Source: Pithys albifrons albifrons (Eukaryota; Chordata; Aves; Passeriformes; Thamnophilidae). Taken from it: a stretch of 64,000 bases of DNA. The position numbers were made by a program, and so were the translations under genes. The notes below the pieces were generated by a model. That model was not told the DNA's origin, did not search any database, and saw only the letters and a list, made by a program, of their open reading frames with translations. The stretch lies in NCBI RefSeq assembly GCF_047495875.1, contig NC_092467.1, positions 11,683,566-11,747,565 of the forward strand, read 5' to 3'. Each line of letters starts with the position of its first letter. Position 1 is the stretch's first letter. Positions 52,701-64,000 of the stretch are shown piece by piece.

Positions 52701-55499
52701 AATCCCTATTGTGGGTAGTTTCAGGACAGATATGCATGTGTCAGGAATTCTTAGCAGTCTCTTTAACATGGATGAGAGCAGAGAGGGCTGCGCTACACAA
52801 CCTGCTCCAAAGACAAATTGAGAAGTGTTGAGTGGGCTTGTTTCCCTGGGATGACCTGGGTAATCCTCTGTAGGTGTGGCACAGTTTTCCATGCCAGCCC
52901 AGCATGTCTTTAGGAGGCTGTCCTAAAGCATGATTAGCAAAAGCCATGGAATTGTGCCATTTTTCAGTGTTTCTGCCCAAAATTTACGCAGGATTTGAAG
53001 CAAATGCCTATTAATAAGAAAAGGGTTTTAATGCCTATCTTACATTTCTTAAGTGTATATTAATAGGTAATGTATAAAATTATATATGTGTGTGTAAGTC
53101 TGTATGTTTATATGTATATATGCATACACACACATGCAAATGTGTGTATTAGTCCCTGCTGTTATGGCCAATCTGATTCCAGGTATAACATCTGCTGAGG
53201 GTCACAGTCTGGCTGCTGCGACTGACATGGCTGTGACTGGCAGAAGTCAGAGTGATTTTATAGGGCTGGGTAGCATGAGGTCACACTGGGCCATAACAGG
53301 GGCTCCAACATAATTACCTGTAACTCTTACTGCTCTGTGTTATGTGTTGAAACCAGGCATAGAATGTGCTTTGAAAGTTCTTTTGTGTTTGTTGATTACA
53401 GCAATATGCAGGGCCTTATGCATTAAGCATGACAATCTGGTTTTCAGATAGATGCTGTCCTGAATTTATAAGTCCCAATCATCATCTCCCCACGCATATG
53501 TCCAGAAAACACTGCTTTGGAGTAAGGTAGAGCCTCTGATTTATGCTTTATCTTTTTTATTCTTTCTTTTTTTTCTTGTCATGTGGCATAGGTGTATTGA
53601 GTGAACACAATGCTGAGTATGCTCCAGGTGACCAAGACTTTGCTAAGACTTCAACTTCCATGAGCAACACTTCCATTGTAGTGCATTGCTTCCATTAGAA
53701 AAGGGACTGATAAGGTAGGTTTCCAATCTTCTGGGAGCTCATTTTATGGTCTGTCTTTCTACAAGCTAAGAAGTGTTTGTCTTGTGTCTGTGTATGATTA
53801 TAAATGAAAAAGCATACTCTGTGCTCTACTCCAGCCATATAAACAGAAACACAGACACAAGTCTTTATTGAGCTACAGTGAGCTGTTCAGCATAAAATTG
53901 AACTCCAGCCAACTCCACCTCTCAACACTGTATTAAAAACAGCTCAGATCCAGTTTTACATTTCCCTATTAGACTCGCGTTGGGATTACAAAGGCTAAAA
54001 GTAAATGGAAGGGAAAAAAATTGCCCTGAGGTTAAGGGCTTTCAGTTAAACAATGAAAAAGAAGGCAGCACCTAGCCAGGAGAAAGACAACCACATGAGT
54101 CTCCTGCTGAAATAAGGTAAAAAATTGAGAGTTGGAGTGCTCAGTATGAATAGGAAGCAAATAAAGTACTGTGGATGGCATGACAGTGAAAATATGGGAG
54201 TGCAAACTAAAATTCCCTAAAGAGCTGATGTTGCTGCAGAAGATAAAAGGGCTCTGAAGTAACAAATTAGTCACTTGCATTGCTTGACTTGTTCCCATTT
54301 GCTGCCAAACCTGCCCATCCTCTTGTGTTCCCTGAACCAGGCAAGCACTCTGGGAGGGAAGAGATCTTCCGTGGGACAACCTCAGTCAATAAACTGTTCA
54401 GCAGACGTGAATCAGAGACACAGCTGACTCCCCTGTCAGGCTCTTTACTGCTGTTTGATAAATTATAATGTGTTCTGGGAAATTCTGGTGGCACGGGCCA
54501 GAGAACATGCCACCTTGTTTGAGCTGGTTTCTAAAAAAGATAACTAGGGTAGGATACAATAGGACTCTTGACCCAAAATGTGATCTAGAATGGTTTTTAT
54601 AATAGGAGCAAGGTAAGAGGAAGAATGGAAACAACAATTTTAAGGCTTTTTTCTTGGTTCTTTTTTTTTCAATTTACAATAAATACAAAGGTGAAACTAC
54701 CTGTTAGAAAGAGTGGCAACTGTTCTCATTTTTTCAGGCCAGAAGGAAAGAGAAGGCACTAGTGAAAATGCTGTGAGAAAGCTCATTCTTGTGAGAGATG
54801 TGACATAAATTTTAGGCTTAAGTGCAAGATTTTAAAAAACAGGCAGCTAAATGGATGCATTCTAATCACTGTCCTTGCTTTCAAAATGAGTAAGCACCAG
54901 CTACTCCTACAGTGATCAGTAGTTTTAAATATTAAACCATCTCAGTAATGGAGTTTGAGTCTAACATTTGGTTTTTCGTACAGTATCAACAAAGAAAGCC
55001 TGTTAAGGAGATTCAGTTAAATTCAGCTTCTTGAGGTTAATTATCCTAAACAATCTTCCAAGTAATCCAAAACTACATTGTCTTAATTTACAGGAATTCC
55101 AACACATTTCAGAAACTCTCAGGTTATTATAAAATGGGAATGAACATGTTACTGGATGACAAGCTCTGTAAGCAAAGCAGTCAAAACCAAGAACCTTCAA
55201 AGGTTCTTTTATGGGAGCAGGACTTACCAGAACCTCAAAAGCTGCTCAGGTTAGAGGTTGTACAAAAGAGAGTTATTTTCCTGCACTCATTTCTCTATTT
55301 ATATTTAGAATATTCTCAGGATCAACAATTAACAAAGGTTAACACAGGGTTCCTCCTCTTATTGATATTCAGAATAGCCCACATTGCATTTGAAAATGTC
55401 ATTTGGTTTGAATATTGTCATGGTGCTACACAGGGATACAGCATAGCTTTGTTCCTTCAAATACCATAAAAGAGGACTTGTTGAGACTGTAATGCTTAT
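49701..55499. other. Unique AT-rich DNA, no gene recognised
   Basis: The region contains short frames only, the longest being 115 codons at 54032-54379 on the minus strand and 111 codons at 55134-55469 on the plus strand, neither recognised. A mixed TG/TA tract at 53082-53147 is listed separately. No tRNA, exon with both splice sites, or named repeat was seen. Confidence 0.55.
53082..53147. repeat. Mixed TA / TG / CA simple-repeat tract
   Basis: TATATGTGTGTG passes into TATGTATATATGCATAC and then ACACACAC and TGTGTG. The TG-then-CA order gives it partial inverted symmetry around 53121. Confidence 0.75.
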
Positions 55500-55870
55500 T
55501 AAACAGTTTAAGTCCTCAAATTTCCTAAACAAATGCTCCGGTGTCCTTTTTCAATTGGGTGTAGAAGCTCCTTGCATTTAATTGTTAATTGAAATCACTT
55601 TCCTTAGTGACCCCCAGGCAGCCTTGATGCACTGCAACCCTGATTTCTGATTATGAGGCCAGAAGTCAGAAGCAACAAAAGATAATTGTTTTATTTTTAG
55701 TCTTTGTTTTAATTTGTAATTTTGAAGTTAAGTGCTTCCAAAGTTGCCAGACAACAGTGCTATTGCCTTTTTAATTGCCTAATGTGAGAAATGTTTGCCA
55801 AGTGCCTTTGTAACGGAAGAAATACTGCAATTTACTGATTAATAAAAGCCTTCTGTAATTTAGTTTTATG
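55500..55870. promoter_or_regulatory. Best candidate conserved enhancer-like element in the window
   Basis: About 370 non-repetitive bases carry paired homeodomain-type cores TTAATTGTTAATTGAA (55578-55593), another TTTTTAATTGCC near 55769-55780, a SOX/TCF-like CTTTGTT at about 55702-55708 and TGATTAATAAAAG near the end. Long open frames are absent. Such clustering without tandem repetition is typical of developmental enhancers. No conservation data are available to me, so function is inferred. Confidence 0.28.
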
Positions 55871-58841
55871 TACCACTGTGACTTTCAGTCACCCGAGGAA
55901 AATGTCTTTTGACATGGCCCCCTTTACAATCCTTGATTATTTGAATATAGCTGTTTATCTGAGTTTCAGATCTATTTATGTACAAATAAATGCTTTAACC
56001 AAAAAAAAAAAAAAGGCGGATGAGCAAAATGCACAAATTCCATGGATCTTCTGCGTGACTTGAACTGCATAATTGTACAGTTAGTTCTAAAAATGGATGC
56101 CTTACACAAGGGAGCACTAGCCTGCAGCCATGGCTGAAAGTGCATATTTCTGTGAAACATTCAAATGGGAACCTCAGTTTCCAGAGTGAAAATGAAGATT
56201 TACATATTTGATAAGATCTGGAATTGCTGTATGTCTTGCAGCAGACCTAGATGTCATATGGGTCACTGGAAAGTACACAGATTGTAGCAATACAATGAAT
56301 GTGGTTCAGCAGCAAGTATCACCAGAAGAGTAATGCAACATAGACTGTCACTAGAAATCATCCACTTTATTCTGGTTTTAGTTACAAATGAGAAGTGTTC
56401 AAAATAAGCCTTTGGAAAGGAGTGTCCTTTTTCTAAAGGCAACAGCAATTGTCTCAAAAAAAAAAAAATTGAAAAGAATGATCCACAACTCTGCAACAAT
56501 TTGATACTTACACTAGATGAACAGGAAATTAAATTAATGATCACTTCTGCTTACCCATCACTTTGGATTCACAGATACTAACACAAATTTCACAAAGTCA
56601 GAAAAATATTTCATGTGGGTGGGTTAAATGAAATCCAGCAAGGTTAATAGCCTATTTTTCCAAAGTTTTAGGCATCTGTAACCACCAGTGAAATAATTTT
56701 AGCTCTCTTTCTAATAGCTTTCATAAGAAAGTTTCAGTAAATAACTTACCTGTTCTGTAGGATTGAGAAAAGGAGGTGAGGTCCACACAGCAGAAGACTT
56801 TTTGGAGGGAGTCTGCCTGGGGTGTGTTTATTTTATTTATATTCAAAGTATTAGGAAAAAAGCTGTTTAGGGTGTCATGATATGAAAAGTGATTCTTTGT
56901 TATGAGTCTGGGTAATAACACAGTTTGGATTCTGTTATTTGTAAGCATATGTTTAACTTTCTTTGCTACTATTAAATTTGTATGGTTAGAACTCACTATT
57001 TGGCAAAGGGGCCCAAATTGCTCCCTAGCTGAAAAATACATTTCTGAGCACAGATTGGTTGTCAAAGAGCTCTTGCTGGCATAAGGTTTGGGGATCTGTG
57101 ACAAGCACCAACATAAACAAAGAGCATGCCCAGAAAAACCTGCTTATGAGCACAGTGTCGAATGTTCATGACTGGATGCTCATGGACCTTCAGACACTCA
57201 AACCTCTGTGCCAGAGAATATTGGAATTTCTCTCAAAAACTATAAATTATAAATTTCAATTTCCTGACTTGATAAGTATTACATCTTCCATGGGAAATCC
57301 ATAGTAATCCTCCTCTTAATGCTTATGAAGCAGCTGATCTTGGAACTAAATATTGGTGGTTGTTCTGATTATGAAATGATTAGTTGAGATATATATGAGT
57401 ATAATAAAATCCTACCTAATGCTCATAAATCTGTAATTGATTATGAGTTAAGTCATAAGGGAAAAAACATAAATATTGATCATACGTGGGCAGTAGTTGG
57501 CAAGATTTTACTTTTTTACCCCTAAACCTAAACCCTCAAATTTAGGACAGAAGACCTTATACTGATTTAAAAAGAAACATATGGGGTAGGAGGAAAGTAT
57601 TTAAAACCAGAAGAGGCATAATTCAGCAAACAAAAATTACAAAAAATAAAAATACAACTAGTACAGTGTTTATAATGGAGGTAAAAGAAGTAGAAAAATT
57701 CTATGTTTATCAGAGAATGGTAATTTATGAAGATTAAGGGAATAAATCCTTTATATACAATTGTTAGTTTAACTTACTCATAGGGAGAGTAGGTATTTTC
57801 AATAAATATTTCAATTCTATAACTAGGAAAGTGGTAGATAATATATTAAAGGGATAGGTTGGTTAAGTATTTTCCATTCTTGAAGCTATTCAGAAGAGTT
57901 TTAAAACATCACCTGAGTCAACAATTATAGAAATTTCACTCAGGTATTTTAAGAGACACGTCTCATGAGCATTTTTGACTGCTAACATTTATTTTCAATA
58001 ATTTTTGGAAAACTGAGATAGTGTCAGAGTCCTAGAAAAAAAATCTTATGTCCCAGTGTTTAGAATGGGATAAGTCAAGTAATTATAGGTATTATTCACC
58101 TGTCTTCTGACCTGGGAGAAATAATGGAATGACCTTTCAGACTCTTACACAAGTTCAAACAATGACATTGTAAAGAATGTTGCTCAACAGAGGATCAGAA
58201 AAATAAGTTATTGTCAGATCCATTTGTTTGCAAGGTTGTATTAACAATAGTGCTAGTAGTGCTTTATAAAGATTTCAACTTAGAATGGCACAAAAGTTTG
58301 AAAAATCAAGTTGATGTGGCACATATTTAATTAATTAAAACAAGAAGGTGACAAAATAGAAATGTAACCAGGGGGTCATCACGATGTTTTTATTTCAATG
58401 TGAGGCACTGAACATTTGAACTTCAGAGTCCCCTTCATATTTCATCTACATCTATATGAGGTATCATCGTTTAATATATATCTATACGTTCTATACCTGA
58501 AAGAGAAAGATGCTGCTAAATTTGAAAGACTAGAAAGGACAAGTTAGTTCAGTAGGAAATTAATTAGGATGCTCATCAATTATAAGTCTTTTACATGCCC
58601 TCTGGAGGGAGGCCTCCATCAACCTTTAGAGGCTTTTTTTGAAGTACATCAACCAGTTCTAGTACATTTACAAATTGGCCAGCACATGCCTCAATCATTC
58701 TTCTTACCTCTAGCAGTCTTCACCTGTAGAGGAGCTAATTCTGAACTCATTAAAGGTCTTACAAATATCATCACCATCAGACATTCATTCTACTTTTAGC
58801 TGGCAGTCTTTAGAACAACTTTGTATGCCCTGCTGCAATAC

Positions 58842-58873
58842 TTTAAAAAAAAAAGAAAAAAAGAAAAAAAAAG
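58842..58873. repeat. A-rich (AAAAAAG)n tract
   Basis: A runs are interrupted by single G residues. It is a simple repeat that could be the remnant of a retroposed A-tail, though no source sequence is recognised upstream. Confidence 0.85.
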
Positions 58874-61799
58874 ATGATTATGTTGGTCAGGAGCTGACAA
58901 ACTATATAAACTGGATAATTTGTAAGTGAGATTTTACATAAAATAAACCCCCAACTTTCCATGCCAAGCATGGTGAGGATGATTGTGCACCCTGCTGAAG
59001 GGTACTTCTTAAATTTTACCTGGATTGATTTAAAGAAGGCTGAAGCACTTCACAAACTGTCTAGATCATAGAGGTAAAATTATGTTCGTGTGAGTTGAAC
59101 TACTCTCTTGCCTTCTTTCCCCAAAATGATGGAGGGCAGTTTCAAAGACCAAAGATTCTATAACATCTTTCTGTATGAGCTATGACATCCAAAAGCTCTT
59201 TGAGAAAAAAAACAGAGCTTTAATACACTATGTGAAAAAACACCCATAAAAATGGTTTCATGCTTAATAAGCCTTGGCAAGCTTCGCAGGTATTTTTGTC
59301 CCATCTAGGGATGTGCTATTTTAGATTGGGTTTAGTTTATAGTATTGTTACCGTTTCCTTAGTTATGAAAACATAGGAAGAATGTTGCAGTTCTATGTTT
59401 TGTATACTGTAGCTTTTGTTGGGAGTTCCCTTGTTTGTTGGCTAAGGGAAGTGTATGAATTAATTCAAGATTGATAAATGTACAGTAGGAGACACATTGT
59501 ATCCTCTCACATGAAGACACTACTTTCTGATCTTAAAAAATATTCTATTCTGACTGAAAAAAGAATTTTTGTGTTTGAGGAGCACACCACAACCAAAGCA
59601 ATCTTGAGGCATTGCCTTTCATTTGGAGAAAGAATCATGACTCTAAAGTAAAAATAAAACCCCACATTTGGATATAGATAATTAACATCATTTTTATCTT
59701 GTCAAGATAGAGTTTATTAAACTTAAACAGCCTGCTTTCTCAGCATCTATTTGCTCCAAAAATCTGTCTCACCTAATATTTTAGAAATTCCAAAGAGAGC
59801 AAGACTCATTTTCCAGCTGACTTCAGTTTCTGATGTAACTGAGAAAAAGAACTCTCTGATCCTTTTTGAAATATTTAATTTATACTTTCTATCCATCCAT
59901 GCATAATGATAGCTTTTTTGACATGTCTTATATAAATGCACTTGTAACAAACCCTGCATTCACAGTTATATTTATGAGCACCATGACTTTTCTGAGGAAC
60001 AATTGCCTATGAAACCAATATCTAGAGTCACTTAACTGTTCTTGTTCAGTTTTCCTTGGGCATATTCTGAAGTTCATCTTAAGAATTGCGCTTTGGTGCA
60101 AGGGGTTTTCTCAGCCTAGAATGAGCTCTCTTTTTCTCACTGAAGGAATAGATATGAAAGTAGTGAATGGATCTTGGTGTCTCTGGCTTAGCAACCAGAC
60201 GAGGTAAACACAGTTTATGCTGAAGCTCCAACTGCCTCGTTTCTGACACTCTGGCAGTTGAACCTGTGTGGCTCAGCCCTCAGTCTCGCAGTAACACCCT
60301 GGGCTGTGGCGCGAGACTTTGCATGGCAGCTCTGAGCAGTGCTGAGGGTGCAGCGTGGCATGTGCTCCATTGCTGTGGGTGCCAGCCACGTACTTGTAAG
60401 GGCACAGGAGGAAAGGCAGTGCCTTCTGGCATGTCCTAACACTGCAGGAGACAGGCGGTTTCTTAACCTACTCAAGTCAACCACAAAACATCCCTTACAT
60501 TTGACTAGACACAGGATTTCATCTCTTGCATAGTTTTAATTTTTGGATGCAAGATGTGTGAATATTTATTGGCTATTTTGTCTTGGCTGTAATATATGCC
60601 ACTAGGGCTGGAGACATATCAAGTCTGTTTTATTACACACTTTAGGTATGACTGCAGGCTATGTGTCTGCCTCTGGTAGTTGCAGGCAAGGATGTAGCCC
60701 ACTTGCATGTCCCCATTTGGAACTGTAAAATTATGTTGTTCTTTGCTCTGAATTTTTAAGACTCCTCAGGAAGGATGTGGTGTAAAATAGAGGATTAGAC
60801 AAAATAATGTGCTTAGTCTCAAAGCAGGAAAATGCAATTTATGCCACTGCGCTAGTTAGCTTATCAAATTGACAATGGTGAATATATGTGACATATGAGT
60901 TCTTGTTGCTGTAACACATTTAAAAGATTTCTTTGAAATGGAACAAGATACTTATTTAAAAAAAATCAGATTAAACAAGATTTTCAAATGTGCGTATAAG
61001 GGCATATGAGACTAGCTAACAAACAGACCCCATTTATTCAGCTATATTTCATCCACAGACAACTAATTTTTTTTTCTATAAAGTTTGAAACAGCATCCAT
61101 ATTTTATTATATTCTTTTTAGTATTTATGTTTCTCAGCAAATTTTCTGCTGGCTAGTACTGCTCATAAAGCTATTACAGACTGTAGGATTTTGCAGTCCA
61201 AATTTGACTTGTTATAAGCCAGATTCCTCAATTTAATACTGATGTACTACAAATCATACATTAATTATGCTCATGTTGTTCTAAGTGTTTTTCTTAAAGG
61301 CAGTAAGTATATTTTTCCTGCTGCTTTTTGTCTCCTCAGAAGTCAGTTGTGTACTACAGTGCAATATGTAAAAAAAGCCTGAAGCATTTGAATGTAAATG
61401 CTAAGGCTGGAAGACATTATATGCTCTAAATTGCTCTCACTAATAATTGAACTTAAGATAGGATATGGATGTCCATTATAAAAAAATCTTAAGGCCGAAA
61501 CTTTACTATACATTTTGCATTGAAGTCTGTGCAGTTATACCTCAAGGAAATTCAGAAATATGAGTTATCTGATTTTTGTCCTTTTCTGTCAGGAGCTTAT
61601 CACTGTGGTCTAAACTGACATGTTTGGTTATTCTAATGTCTAGTCTTTCATTGCCCTGTAGTTAGAGCTGCTCTATTAGATGACAGGAATTAAGTACTTA
61701 AATACTGAGTGCTCAGTGCTGAATGTGTCTGCTTTTTGGCTGGCGTGTGACATTTTTTGCATGTATAAGATAATTCCTACTCTACTAAGGTTCATAAAT

Positions 61800-61820
61800 G
61801 TACAGTCAGGTTGACTGTAC
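61800..61820. repeat. Perfect 9-base inverted repeat with 3-base loop
   Basis: GTACAGTCA and TGACTGTAC flank GGT. This is the tightest palindrome I noticed. It is not within a coding frame and no long hairpin extends it. Confidence 0.7.
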
Positions 61821-64000
61821 TATCTCATGCTATATTTTACTGTCAGTTCAGTATGGATATGTACTTTGGTTTTATATGCTTCAGTATAACTTGTGATCAT
61901 GATTATGCCTCGTTTGAAAAAAAAAAATGGGCAGAATGGATTTGCTTGTTATGTGTCCAGTATGTTCCTGTGAATGAGCTATAGGGGATGCTCTGTAGAT
62001 ATCTGCATGATTCTGCCTTTTCAGAAGTTGAGTCCCCTACTGTATGGCAAATCTCATTTTAAGCTAAAAAGAAAGGCACCATGCAATGGAAATTCAGATA
62101 GGAAAATGTATTTGGCCTGTTTGATCACTGTAAAACAAATCTAATATTTAAGTAATTTTTTTTCAGTATTTTTGCAGTGTTTGGGACTGTTTGGAAAAAA
62201 GATTAAGTTTAGGCCAATGTCTAGTCAAAAATACATGTTTTAATATGGAATGTTATCCAGCCAAGCTCCAACACCAAAAGTGTTCTACTGACATCACTGG
62301 AAAAGTCTTGCTAATCTATGTGTTTTATAATCTGAAGAGCTGGCTCTGCCATTGCAGGCACATGTGCCAGAAGTCCCAGCTGGACTAATTTTGCAGATGC
62401 AGTAGAGCTCTGCACAGGTGTAAGAGCACTGGAGCAAGGTTTTCCTGACTTCCAGCAGTCCAGACCATAACATTTCCAGAAATTAAATAGGCTACAGGTT
62501 AGGAGAACAGATTAGAACAGTGATAGCAGTGATTATTTTCTAACATATGTGTGTATAGCGAAGTTTGATAGCCGATGTTGCTGCAAATTTAGGAAGAATT
62601 GCACACATTTATGCTGATTTTTTAATGAAGGAATATACTTGGACCTAATTTAGACTAGGTTGTTGAAGTTATTCTGAAGTCAGCTTGCTAAGAAAAACTA
62701 AAAACATTAGAATTCAAATTAAAATAAACTATTAATTCTATCAAGAAGCTGTTGGGTAACATAGCTAATTTTTTTTTAATGTTCCTTAGTCTGGCTTTCC
62801 AACAATGTGTTCGTATTAGGCTTCAGTTCTACCTCATTGATACTTCAATGGGCAGTAACATAGACATTCCAACAGACACTATTGGAAAAACTGTTGTAGT
62901 GAAGATGTTGAGAGAGTATAAAAGTAACTTACTCTCCCTCTTAATGCTTTCCTCTGTAGTTTTTAAAGTACTCCACCACATCATTAAACAACTCCCAGAT
63001 GGAGAATGAGAGAATGAAGCTGTCTTTCACATGACCAAATCACTTAAAATTTGGACCTATGGGATAAACATTAACTAATTCCACAGGGAGGAAGTCACTA
63101 ATTTCTCATTTCAACTTCTGTTACAAGTGTCCATGCTCAAAATTCCAAGTAACAAAGATTCAGATATGCAGAATATGATAATCACAAAACCAGACAAAAT
63201 GAAAATGAAATTGCAAAATGCTCTGTATGCCCACAACCTTCTCTTCCAATATCCAGGAACTAATAGCCTCTTCCCAAGTAAAAGCTTACTTAGATTAAAA
63301 AATACTTGGAGTATCACTTGTAATACTTCATTGGAAGATAGTCTTGAGTATTCTTCTGAAACACAGAGTGCTTACTAACCTGCCTTCACTGTGTATACTG
63401 TCAAATATTTATGCTTCCTTCCTTCCAGTGTTTATTCAGAATGCATTTTTGTACAGCTGGGAAGGTTGTTAGGAGCTGATGACTGGGACTGCAGAATGAC
63501 AGATATTCTTAAAGGGAAGAAATGAAAACTTTCCATCCAGAAGTTGCAGATGTTGATGTAGCCTGTGATGTGTGGTGTGAATTAGTGATGAGTAAAGCAG
63601 CATCCATGCAAGATGAAAGACTAAATCAGAGTGAAGAGGATTCCTCAGTAAATGAATCCCTTGAAAGGAAAGCACCACTCAGCAGGCCAGATTTAACCAA
63701 CTTGAAACACAGACACAGAAAGAATTAAATTATTAAGTAGCTTATGAAGACATGGTGTGGATTAAGGGGGGACCTTTTGAAAGTACAGGGCTAACTTTTA
63801 AATGATTTTCTCATGGAATTGAGTACAATTCAGTTAACAGCTACAGTCAGGTGTTGTTTTTCATGGAAATTGTTCTGATTGGTTCTAACAGACTAAAAGA
63901 ATTTTAATTAGCAAACGGATAAATAGTGTAGATTAATGTAGTTGAAGACACTCTCCAAAATAATTTTCCTTAGAATTTATCATTCTCATTTTCTTAAGAG

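Larger units (their letters stand above)
55871..64000. other. Unique AT-rich DNA, no gene recognised
   Basis: A-rich tracts occur at about 56001-56014, 56456-56468 and 58842-58873. The block 60200-60440 is GC-richer, with short frames on both strands. The last 1.3 kb has three forward frames (62752-63009, 63127-63378 and 63522-63728, 68-85 codons). The first two share a reading frame, but none resembles a known domain and splice sites are not evident. The window ends in ordinary AT-rich DNA. Confidence 0.5.

Noticed and set aside
57515..57546. CCTAAACC-like words suggesting a telomeric repeat
   Set aside because: Only two or three imperfect units are present, far short of an interstitial telomere array.

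Overview
The window looks like a stretch of vertebrate nuclear DNA from a bird, most likely a songbird or close relative. The clearest evidence is four 3'-end copies of CR1 LINE retrotransposons. One is a roughly 700-base copy at 31890-32587 that still carries recognisable reverse-transcriptase C-terminal coding sequence. Another, at 25850-26077, has a tail I recognise as the CR1-J type common in songbirds. The background is AT-rich, old repeats are sparse, and there are no operons, ribosome binding sites or long open frames, so this is not bacterial, phage or plasmid DNA. Layout: 1-2420 is AT-rich with no gene I can support. A candidate first coding exon with a signal-peptide-like reading frame and a consensus splice donor lies at 2423-2523. 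From 2530 to 18280 there is unique AT-rich DNA with short T-rich tracts. Two small CR1 tails sit at 18288-18546, a (GT)n microsatellite at 20027-20073, a CR1 tail at 25850-26077 and the large CR1 copy at 31890-32587. Two short, sharply bounded CpG-dense patches at about 37.6 and 45.9 kb stand out from the AT-rich background and could be promoters or GC-rich insertions. Several stretches (39.7, 40.4, 49.4 and 55.5 kb) have the texture of conserved non-coding enhancers, with clustered homeodomain-core motifs and no repeat signature; this is a suspicion, not a demonstration. I found no confident multi-exon protein-coding gene, tRNA, rRNA, CRISPR array or intact provirus. Most open frames here are 60-110 codons, the length expected by chance in 64 kb. 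The window is best read as an intron or gene desert, possibly with one small signal-peptide exon and candidate regulatory islands. I did not find a novel multi-gene system.
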